A DNA stretch of 12,706 nt from an uncultured Litorilinea sp. (GTDB lineage: Bacteria; Chloroflexota; Anaerolineae; Caldilineales; Caldilineaceae), in the NCBI GenBank assembly GCA_937922105.1, contig CAKZVN010000109.1:1-12706 (forward strand), read 5' to 3'. Both the position numbers and the translations under genes were made by a program. Under the pieces are notes generated by a model. It was not told the origin of the DNA. It did no database searches and saw only the letters and a program-made list of their open reading frames with translations. Shown here one piece after another: positions 1 to 5,310 of this stretch (positions are counted from its first letter, which is position 1; every line of letters starts with the position of its first letter).

Positions 1-605
1 ATAAAGACCGGGTCATTGCCGGTCGTGTTCAGAAAGGAGCCGGTCACAGCCACAAGCGGCAAATGCCACGCCCACCAGATGACACCCAAAATAAAACTGG
101 ACACCCCCGCGGAGTAACGCGCCTGCAGCCAGTCCAATGCATAGTCGCGCCAGCCCAGTTCCTCCGAAAACGGCCCCACCAGAAAAATGAACGCGGCGGT
201 GGTCAAGAAATAGGGCGGATTTTGCAGCAGATCGCGCAGGGGCGTCAGGTCCAACGGTGTGCGGCTGACGGCGAAAGCGAGCAAGACACTCGCCGGGTAT
301 AGCAACAGAATGGGCAGATACCAGCGCGCACCGATGCGTCTGAAGTCAAAGACGCGTCGCCAGTAGTCGCGGATGGTCTCTTCGTCGTTGGTTCCATAGA
401 CCATGAGGATTCCTGCAATCGCCGGGCCGAAGCCGCCCAGCACGTAGATCAACCCTACCTCCAAATCCGTGAACACATTGCGCCCTGTGCCGGCAACCAG
501 AAACCAACAGGTCCACGAAATCCCGATCGAGATGGCAATGAACCGCGTCGGAAAACGTTCCGACACCAGCGAATTGGCGGGAGCCAAACGCGTACGATTC
601 GACAT
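1..605 (-). CDS. CPBP-family intramembrane metalloprotease, 3' end cut by the window
   Basis: The first 201 residues are visible; the C-terminus lies beyond position 1. The gene is absent from simple start-to-stop scans because it has no stop in the window, but the reverse frame is open from ATG at 605. Several hydrophobic stretches (about residues 22-40, 50-70, 95-113, 133-146, 168-190) look like membrane helices. The CPBP (Abi/CAAX protease-like) signature is present: the glutamate motif EELGWR at residues 148-153 and the next helix with WWAWHLPL, whose His181 matches the second conserved motif. The family contains glutamate/histidine intramembrane proteases, some processing prenylated proteins or peptides; the substrate here is unknown. 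An in-frame stop (TGA) lies nine bases before the ATG and a GAAAGGA ribosome site sits about 10 bases upstream, so the start is firm. It follows the MBL gene by 71 bp on the same strand and probably shares its transcript. Confidence 0.9.
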   Translation of the reverse strand, partial: MSNRTRLAPANSLVSERFPTRFIAISIGISWTCWFLVAGTGRNVFTDLEVGLIYVLGGFGPAIAGILMVYGTNDEETIRDYWRRVFDFRRIGARWYLPILLLYPASVLLAFAVSRTPLDLTPLRDLLQNPPYFLTTAAFIFLVGPFSEELGWRDYALDWLQARYSAGVSSFILGVIWWAWHLPLVAVTGSFLNTTGNDPVF

Positions 606-676
606 GGGTGATCAATCCTTTCGCAAATAGGCAAAGCCGACCGAAAAGAGCATCACATCAGTCGCAGGGCAGCTAC

Positions 677-1384
677 TCATAGACCTGTGTGAACCATCCC
701 CGCGCGAACATCTGCAAAGAATCGGGCGATGACCTGGGCTGGGTCCAGCGGGCCGCCATGCCCCACCCACAAACGCGCCGGCTGCGCGACCAAGACGCGA
801 CGCAGGCTGGGCACAAGCTGTCTTGCATCCTCCACAAAGTAGTGGCGGTTGGGGTACGTGGCGCGCAGATGCCCGCCCATCCACCCACCCATCAGTAAGT
901 CCCCGATGATAGCGTCGCCATTGTCCAACAGCACCGAGACGGAGCCTGCCGTGTGTCCTGGCGTTGCGATTGCGCGCCCCGCGATGCCGAAGGGGCGCAG
1001 GTCGGTCTCCTCCTCCAGCACCAGCGAGGGCGTCACCGGGTCAAAGGGGCCGTCCACAAAAGGCCGCACCAGCCGCGCCTCCAGGCTGGTAGGATGCAAG
1101 GTGCGGTTGCGTCCGCGCGTCGCCATGTCCACGTCCCCGTGATGCAGCGCGACGGGCGCGCCGGTCGCCGCTGCCAGCGCTGCTGTGCTGCCCAGATGAT
1201 CGCTATGCCCGTGGGTGTGCAGAATGAGCGCCAAGTCGCGCGGGGCGACGCCTGCCCGCGCCAGCGCGCGCAGGAGGGCGGCTTCCTCGCCGGGACTGCC
1301 GCTATCTACTAGGATGGCACGCTCTCCGCGCACCAGATAGGCATTGGACAGCCGCAGACGCAGAGGCATCACATGCAGCAACAT
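677..1384 (-). CDS. MBL-fold metallo-hydrolase
   Basis: A 235-residue single-domain metallo-beta-lactamase-fold protein. All zinc-binding motifs can be read: THGHSDH at residues 57-63 (His58, His60, Asp62, His63), His144 in TPGHTAGS, Asp162 in IIGDLL, and His209 in WVGHGG. This is the glyoxalase II/lactonase-like arrangement for a two-metal hydrolase, expected to be cytoplasmic since no signal peptide is seen. The fold does not tell the substrate; thioesters, lactones and phosphodiesters are all used in the superfamily. GAAGGGA lies about 8 bases before the ATG. The gene follows the TetR regulator by 113 bp on the same strand, and that gap contains a near copy of the palindrome at the TetR promoter, so the hydrolase is probably a target of the repressor. 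The CPBP protease gene follows. Fold assignment is secure; function is not. Confidence 0.93.
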   Translation of the reverse strand: MLLHVMPLRLRLSNAYLVRGERAILVDSGSPGEEAALLRALARAGVAPRDLALILHTHGHSDHLGSTAALAAATGAPVALHHGDVDMATRGRNRTLHPTSLEARLVRPFVDGPFDPVTPSLVLEEETDLRPFGIAGRAIATPGHTAGSVSVLLDNGDAIIGDLLMGGWMGGHLRATYPNRHYFVEDARQLVPSLRRVLVAQPARLWVGHGGPLDPAQVIARFFADVRAGMVHTGL

Positions 1385-1443
1385 GAGTACAGTCCCTTCG
1401 TGGTAAGGAGGGGCACAATGATCCCCGGCACAACACCCAAATA

Positions 1444-1461
1444 AAAACAGCCGTCTGTTTT
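1444..1461 (-). repeat. Inverted repeat in the leader before the MBL gene
   Basis: AAAACAG (1444-1450) and CTGTTTT (1455-1461) pair perfectly around a four-base loop. Read on the minus strand the right arm ends in a run of five T and then AT, so it could be a weak intrinsic terminator or attenuator between the TetR and MBL genes. It directly abuts the palindrome at 1462-1474 and could instead be part of an extended operator. The stem is A/T-rich and would be weak as a terminator. Confidence 0.35.
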
Positions 1462-1474
1462 CGAACAGTGTTCG
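1462..1474. promoter_or_regulatory. Putative TetR operator upstream of the MBL gene
   Basis: CGAACAGTGTTCG is a perfect 6-1-6 palindrome 77 bp upstream of the MBL start codon and just after the TetR stop codon. It matches 11 of 13 positions of the site at 2176-2188 in the TetR promoter. A shared, sequence-specific palindrome at both places is the pattern expected for a local autoregulating TetR-family repressor. I could not place a convincing -35/-10 pair around this copy. Confidence 0.6.
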
Positions 1475-1497
1475 GTTACAGGCAAAAAAAGAAGAGG

Positions 1498-2133
1498 TTA
1501 CGGCGCCATCCCCCGCGCAATCGCTTCCAGCGCGGCGCGGTCGGCGCGCGCAAAGTCCATGGGCATCTCACGCAGATAGGTGATGCGCAACATGGCAATG
1601 CCGTGGACGATCGCCCACAGGGAATACGCGGCTTCCATCACGCTCAACTCGGCGCGGGGCTGTATCAGCCCAGCCTCCCTCGCGCGCTGCACGCCCTGAA
1701 GCAGCAGCGGAAACGACGAGTCCGCGTCCATCATCTCATGTTCCACAAAGCCTGCGCCCGGTTCCAGCGCAGGCGCAGAGGTTTGTGTGAACATCAGTAG
1801 AAAGTAGTCGGGATTGCTCAGCGCAAAGCGGATATAAGCCAGCCCTATCTCGGTGAGATACTCCACCGGCGGCAGGTCCGGCGGGACGGTCAACATCGTT
1901 TGACGCAACAGGCGGTGTCCCTGGCGGCACACTGCGGCAATAATCTCCTCTTTGCTGCCGAAATACTCATACAGACCTGCCGGGCTGTAATCAATGCGGT
2001 CGGCAATGGCGCGCATGGAGAGCTTATCCGCGCCCTGTTCATGGATGATGGCGCGGGCAGCGTCCAGGATCGCCTGCTGGGTGCGCGCATAACGTCGCGC
2101 GCGTGGACTCAGATCGTCTTCAAGGGCCTGCAT
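1498..2133 (-). CDS. TetR/AcrR-family transcriptional regulator (WHG-type C-terminal domain)
   Basis: A 211-residue repressor. The N-terminal domain (about residues 15-65) has the family pattern: QQAILDAARAIIHEQG, then the helix-turn-helix around residues 39-62 (SMRAIADRIDYSPAGLYEYF) followed by SKEEII. The ligand domain ends with LWAIVHGIA at residues 172-180, which matches the Trp-His-Gly motif of the WHG-type TetR C-terminal domain. The frame stays open to an ATG at 2199, but I chose ATG 2133: a near-perfect promoter and the operator occupy 2176-2218, so the upstream ATG would not be inside the transcript, and 2133 gives the usual short arm before the HTH. AGAGG lies 12 bases before ATG 2133. 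The gene heads a minus-strand cluster with the MBL hydrolase and CPBP protease. The inducing ligand is unknown. Confidence 0.93.
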   Translation of the reverse strand: MQALEDDLSPRARRYARTQQAILDAARAIIHEQGADKLSMRAIADRIDYSPAGLYEYFGSKEEIIAAVCRQGHRLLRQTMLTVPPDLPPVEYLTEIGLAYIRFALSNPDYFLLMFTQTSAPALEPGAGFVEHEMMDADSSFPLLLQGVQRAREAGLIQPRAELSVMEAAYSLWAIVHGIAMLRITYLREMPMDFARADRAALEAIARGMAP

Positions 2134-2175
2134 GGCGGTCGTTCGCCTCTCGAATTCCAACGCAAAATCATTTAC

Positions 2176-2188
2176 CAAACAATGTTCG
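2176..2188. promoter_or_regulatory. Putative TetR operator at the TetR transcription start
   Basis: CAAACAATGTTCG is an imperfect 6-1-6 palindrome (the outer arm pair A/C mismatches at one position) directly after the -10 box at 2190-2195, so it would cover the transcription start of the TetR gene. A repressor bound here would block its own promoter. Its partner site is at 1462-1474. Confidence 0.6.
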
Positions 2189-2189
2189 G

Positions 2190-2218
2190 ATTGTAGCATG
2201 GTATTCGCCCCATGTCAA
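2190..2218 (-). promoter_or_regulatory. Promoter of the TetR gene
   Basis: On the minus strand the -35 TTGACA (2213-2218) is a full consensus match, followed by a 17-base spacer and the -10 TACAAT (2190-2195), which also has an upstream TG (TGC-TACAAT). This is the best sigma-70-type promoter in the window. It overlaps the upstream ATG at 2199 and so decides the start of the TetR gene in favour of 2133. Confidence 0.8.
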
Positions 2219-2247
2219 TCCCCAATTGCATAGGGCGACCAACACAA

Positions 2248-2280
2248 CGGCGGCGACGAGGGGACCCCTCGCCGCCGCCG
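2248..2280 (-). terminator. Hairpin terminator after sqdB
   Basis: Arms at 2248-2263 and 2265-2280 are complementary over 16 positions with one A/C mismatch; realistically the tip opens to a GGACC loop. On the minus strand the very GC-rich stem is followed by GTTGTGTTGG, which is T-rich but not a clean T run. It lies 35 bp past the sqdB stop and before the TetR promoter, so it separates the two transcription units. Confidence 0.6.
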
Positions 2281-2314
2281 TGCATTCCGCTCGATTGCCG
2301 GATGGCGATATCAG

Positions 2315-3547
2315 TTAGGCTGCCACCGGCGGTGTGCCCACCGTCACCGGCGTCCCCTCGCGATCCAGCGGAATATCGCGGCGCCAGCGCGAATCCGCGA
2401 TGATCTTGCTCAGGTTGCAGCGATCCTTGTACTTGCTCGCCACCTCGATCACCTCTGCCAGCAACCCCTCGCTCAAGGTAATGGGGTTGAGACCCAGCGC
2501 CAAGAACTGCTCGTTATGCACCACCAGCTCGTTCTCCAACGATTCGTTGCGCGGGTTGATATAGGTGCGGACCTCCGCGCCGGTCAAACGGCTGACCAGC
2601 GCCGCCAGGTCGCGCACGCGATGCGTCTCGGTGGTCTGGTTGAAAATCTTCACGCGTTCCCCGCGCGCCGGCGGATTCTGGATCGCCAGCACGATGCAGT
2701 TGACCGTGTCGCGAATGTGAATAAACGCGCGCGTCTGCCCGCCCGTGCCATAGACTGTTAACGGATGGCCCACCGCTGCTTCCACCAAGAAGCGGTTGAG
2801 CACCGTGCCATAGTCGCCCTCATAATCGAAGCGGTTGATCAGCGCCGGGTGCATCAGCGTTTCGTCGGTGTTCGTCCCCCACACCACCCCCTGGTGCAGG
2901 TCGGTGATGCGCACACCGTCATTCTTGTTGTAATAATAGAAGAGCAGCGCGTCCAGCGTCTTGGTCATGTGATAGATGCTGCCGGGGTGGGGCGGGTAGG
3001 GAATCTCGATCTCGTGCTCCTGCCCCTTGATGTCCACGCGCACGTTGAGATAGCCCTCAGGAATGCTCATACCGGCGGTGCCGTACCCGTAGACACCCAT
3101 CGTCCCCAGGTGGACCAAATGGGCATCCACGCCCGCATCCACCAACGCGCACAGCACATTGTGCGTGCCGTTAATGTTGTTATCCACCGTGTAGCGCTTG
3201 TGCTTGGGCGACTTCATGGAATAGGGCGCGGCGCGCTGTTCAGCAAAGTGGATGATGGTCTGCGGTTGCAGCTCTACCAACAGGGTGCGCAGTTCGTGGT
3301 AATCGCGCGCGATGTCAATGTTGCGAAATTCGATGGTGCGCCCGCTGACTTCGCGCCATGCCGCCAGCCGGTTCTCCACCGTCTCGATGGGCGTTAACGA
3401 CTGGCAGCCCAGTTCCACATCAATCTTGCGCCGCGACAGGTTGTCCACAATGGTGACATTGTAGCCTTCGCGCGAAAGGCGCAAGCTGGTGGGCCAGCCG
3501 CAAAATCCGTCGCCGCCGAGTACGATAATGTTGCCTTTGCCTTGCAT
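2315..3547 (-). CDS. sqdB: UDP-sulfoquinovose synthase
   Basis: A 410-residue extended short-chain dehydrogenase/epimerase of the SqdB/SQD1 type. The enzyme joins sulfite to UDP-glucose with bound NAD, making UDP-sulfoquinovose, the headgroup donor for the membrane sulfolipid SQDG. The Rossmann glycine motif is GGDGFCGW (11-18); LGTMGVYG (147-154) carries the catalytic Thr149, and YHMTK (192-196) is the YxxxK pair Tyr192/Lys196. The runs HFAEQRAAPYS (100-110), VVWGTNTDET (221-230) and TGGQTRAFIHIRD (268-280) are hallmarks that separate SqdB from ordinary sugar epimerases; length is typical. AAGGAG lies 10 bases before the ATG. It diverges from sqdX, the next enzyme in the pathway, across a 360-bp control region, which supports both assignments. 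A hairpin terminator follows the stop codon. Confidence 0.96.
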   Translation of the reverse strand: MQGKGNIIVLGGDGFCGWPTSLRLSREGYNVTIVDNLSRRKIDVELGCQSLTPIETVENRLAAWREVSGRTIEFRNIDIARDYHELRTLLVELQPQTIIHFAEQRAAPYSMKSPKHKRYTVDNNINGTHNVLCALVDAGVDAHLVHLGTMGVYGYGTAGMSIPEGYLNVRVDIKGQEHEIEIPYPPHPGSIYHMTKTLDALLFYYYNKNDGVRITDLHQGVVWGTNTDETLMHPALINRFDYEGDYGTVLNRFLVEAAVGHPLTVYGTGGQTRAFIHIRDTVNCIVLAIQNPPARGERVKIFNQTTETHRVRDLAALVSRLTGAEVRTYINPRNESLENELVVHNEQFLALGLNPITLSEGLLAEVIEVASKYKDRCNLSKIIADSRWRRDIPLDREGTPVTVGTPPVAA

Positions 3548-3618
3548 TGCTTGGAATCTCCTTGCTGAAATGGTGAACCGCTACCCGCTACACACCTGCA
3601 CATGGAAAAGCTGCCCAT

Positions 3619-3642
3619 GCGACAACCGTCGCACGCGACAAC
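3619..3642. repeat. Short direct repeat in the sqdB leader
   Basis: GCGACAAC occurs at 3619-3626 and again at 3635-3642, a 16-bp period, with the inverse GTCGC between them (3628-3632). It falls in the presumed sqdB 5' untranslated region. It could be a regulator site or simply a leader structure; there is nothing else to support a function. Confidence 0.3.
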
Positions 3643-3691
3643 GAAAAGTCAATGTTATCACGCCGTCCTAGCGCGCATTCCCATCGTGTAG

Positions 3692-3720
3692 AGCATACTT
3701 GATCGCCACATGGACGCCAA
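3692..3720 (-). promoter_or_regulatory. Candidate sqdB promoter
   Basis: On the minus strand, TTGGCG (3715-3720), a 17-base spacer and TATGCT (3692-3697) form a moderate sigma-70-type promoter (4 of 6 matches in each box). It would give a leader of about 137 bases before the sqdB ATG. The inverted repeat at 3733-3755 lies directly upstream of its -35 box. Confidence 0.45.
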
Positions 3721-3732
3721 ACGCAGCAGGCT

Positions 3733-3755
3733 GTTAACGCGATCAGAACGTTAAC
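3733..3755. promoter_or_regulatory. Inverted repeat between the divergent sqdB and sqdX promoters
   Basis: GTTAACG (3733-3739) and CGTTAAC (3749-3755) are perfect inverse copies with centres 16 bp apart. The element sits just upstream of the sqdB -35 box and about 40 bp before the sqdX -10 box, so a dimeric regulator here could act on both genes. In other bacteria sulfolipid synthesis is raised by phosphate limitation; I see no convincing match to a known Pho box, so the regulator is unknown. Confidence 0.45.
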
Positions 3756-3795
3756 ATTCAAGCCGGCGTCAAAGTGGAATGTGCCGCGCGGCCTG

Positions 3796-3804
3796 TGCTA
3801 CAAT
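3796..3804 (+). promoter_or_regulatory. Candidate extended -10 promoter of sqdX
   Basis: TGC-TACAAT is an extended -10 element with 5 of 6 matches to the -10 consensus; the -35 region (TGGAAT, about 3775-3780) is poor, as is common with extended -10 promoters. It predicts a leader of about 97 bases before the sqdX ATG at 3908. Confidence 0.5.
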
Positions 3805-3864
3805 GGGTGCGGCATTGGTCGGGGTGTAGTTCCCGCGTTGCCCATACAAACGTGCTGGACAGAG

Positions 3865-3886
3865 GGACGGTTCCGGCGAACCGTCC
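3865..3886 (+). promoter_or_regulatory. Hairpin in the sqdX leader
   Basis: GGACGGTT (3865-3872) and AACCGTCC (3879-3886) form a perfect 8-bp stem with loop CCGGCG. It ends 21 bases before the sqdX ATG and just ahead of the GGGAAGG ribosome-site candidate. No T run follows, so it is not an intrinsic terminator; it may affect translation or mRNA stability. No known riboswitch pattern is recognised. Confidence 0.4.
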
Positions 3887-3907
3887 GGGAAGGCAGAAAA
3901 GCAGCAT

Positions 3908-5086
3908 ATGACTCATCCGGGCGAGCAACCCTTGCGAATAGCGGTCTTCACCGAGACCTTTCTCCCCAAGATTGACGGTATCGTGAGCATCCTCACCCTG
4001 ATGCTGCGCCGCCTGCAGGAGTTGGGCCATCAGGTCGTGCTCTTCGGCCCGCCGGGCGGTCCTGCGGAGTATGCCGGGGCCGAGATTGTGGGCGTGGGTG
4101 GGCCGCCCCTCCCCTTCTACCCGGAGCTGCGCATGAATGTGCCGCGCCCGCGCGTCTGGCGCAAGCTCCAGGAATTTCGCCCCAACATTGTCCACGTGGT
4201 TAACCCCTTCTTCCTGGGTCCCTTCGGCATCCTCTTTGCCCGGCGCTTGGGCGTGCCGATTTTGGCCTCGTTCCATACCGACGTGGCGCGCTACGCCGGT
4301 CATTATGGCTTCAGCTTCGGCGCGCCCATCCTCTGGTGGTATATGCGCCAGATTCACAACCAGGCCGACGTCAACCTCTGCCCCTCCACCGCGATCCGCA
4401 AGGACCTGATCGCCCAGGGCTTCCGTCGCGTGCGCTGGTGGAAGCGCGGCATTGACACCGAGCTGTTCAGTCCCGGCCCGCGCGATGAAGCCGTGCGCGC
4501 CCGCCTCACCGACGGTCATCCCAACGACTTCCTGGTCATCAATGTGGGGCGCCAATCGCCGGAGAAGGGGTTGAAGGTCCTGCGCGAGCATCTCTTTACG
4601 CGGCCCGGCGTACGGCTGGCGATGGTGGGCGGCGGGCCGAGCCACGAAGACCTCAAGGCCCATTTCCGCGGCACGCCCACGGTCTTCACCGGCTTCTTGC
4701 GCGGGCAAGAGTTAGTGGACGCCTATCGCGCCGCCGATGCCTTTATCATGCCCTCCACCACCGAAACCTTCGGCCTCGTAGCCCTGGAAGCCATGGCTTG
4801 CCGTCTGCCGGTGATCGCGGCGCGCAGCGGTGGTGTGGTGGATACGGTGGTGGACGGCGTCAACGGTCTTTTCTATGACCCGGCTCACCCCGCCCAAATG
4901 GCCCCGCTGGTGCAGCGTCTGCACGAAAACCCGGACTATCGCGAGCAACTGGCTGAGCAGGCCCTGCGTCACGCGCAGAGCCGCTCCTGGCGCGCCACCA
5001 TGGACCAGCTGGTGGGCTACTATCGCACCGCCAAGCGCGTCGCACGGCGCACAGTCCTGCGCCAGCAAGTCGCGAACCCGGTCTAG
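3908..5086 (+). CDS. sqdX: Sulfoquinovosyltransferase, SQDG synthase (GT4 family)
   Basis: A 392-residue GT-B fold glycosyltransferase of family GT4. Its expected reaction is transfer of sulfoquinovose from UDP-sulfoquinovose to diacylglycerol at the inner membrane face. The N-terminal half starts with RIAVFTETFLPKIDGI (10-25) and has VHVVNPFFLG (95-104) and ASFHTDVARYAGHYG (120-134). VRWWKRGIDTELFSP (175-189) closely resembles the WRKGVDSExFHP segment typical of SqdX/SQD2. The donor half has VGRQSPEKGL (213-222) and the EX7E pair Glu286/Glu294 in TETFGLVALEAMAC. Related GT4 mannosyltransferases look similar, but the head-to-head position with sqdB settles the assignment. The ribosome site is weak (GGGAAGG, about 14 bases before the ATG). 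A long shadow frame opposite this gene, 3758-4708 minus, has no recognisable domain. Confidence 0.92.
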   Translation: MTHPGEQPLRIAVFTETFLPKIDGIVSILTLMLRRLQELGHQVVLFGPPGGPAEYAGAEIVGVGGPPLPFYPELRMNVPRPRVWRKLQEFRPNIVHVVNPFFLGPFGILFARRLGVPILASFHTDVARYAGHYGFSFGAPILWWYMRQIHNQADVNLCPSTAIRKDLIAQGFRRVRWWKRGIDTELFSPGPRDEAVRARLTDGHPNDFLVINVGRQSPEKGLKVLREHLFTRPGVRLAMVGGGPSHEDLKAHFRGTPTVFTGFLRGQELVDAYRAADAFIMPSTTETFGLVALEAMACRLPVIAARSGGVVDTVVDGVNGLFYDPAHPAQMAPLVQRLHENPDYREQLAEQALRHAQSRSWRATMDQLVGYYRTAKRVARRTVLRQQVANPV

Positions 5087-5132
5087 CGGAACAGCCCACC
5101 CAGCGCGGATCGCTTCCACACCCACCCAACGA

Positions 5133-5172
5133 CCTGCGCCTGTCAACCCGAAGGCACGCGGACAGGCGCAGG
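5133..5172. terminator. Bidirectional hairpin between convergent sqdX and ABC transporter genes
   Basis: CCTGCGCCTGTC (5133-5144) pairs perfectly with GACAGGCGCAGG (5161-5172) over 12 bp around a 16-base loop. It lies 46 bp past the sqdX stop; on the plus strand it is followed by CGGTTTCG. The minus-strand ABC gene converges from the other side. The T run is short, so efficiency is uncertain. Apart from this and a small inverted repeat at 5284-5306 (AACGGC/GCCGTT), I see nothing in the 224-bp gap. Confidence 0.6.
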
Positions 5173-5310
5173 CGGTTTCGCGGCCGAAACCCGACAGTTG
5201 ACTCCCCTCGCCATGCCAGGATCGTTGTTGGACTGTGGCGAAGTAGTTCTTTGGCGTAATCCTACCCTACAGCCCATCTCCATAACGGCAAGTGGCGCGC
5301 GCCGTTGCGC

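Noticed and set aside
2134..2199. N-terminal extension of the TetR regulator to ATG 2199
   Set aside because: The strong promoter and operator at 2176-2218 lie over this stretch, and 22 extra residues before the HTH arm are unusual for the family.
2248..2280. CRISPR or mobile-element repeat reading of the GC-rich inverted repeat after sqdB
   Set aside because: It is a single hairpin at a gene end, without repeated copies, spacers, transposase or target duplication.
2765..3397. Plus-strand open frame of 210 codons opposite sqdB
   Set aside because: Antisense to well-conserved sqdB sequence, with no domain or ribosome site.
3733..3755. Pho box reading of the GTTAAC inverted repeat
   Set aside because: Arm orientation and spacing do not match the direct-repeat Pho boxes of E. 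coli, Bacillus or cyanobacteria, so I left the regulator unnamed.
3758..4708. Minus-strand open frame of 316 codons opposite sqdX
   Set aside because: It is antisense to a clear GT4 glycosyltransferase, is rich in Gly/Ala/Arg/His as expected for a GC-rich shadow, and has no recognisable motif.
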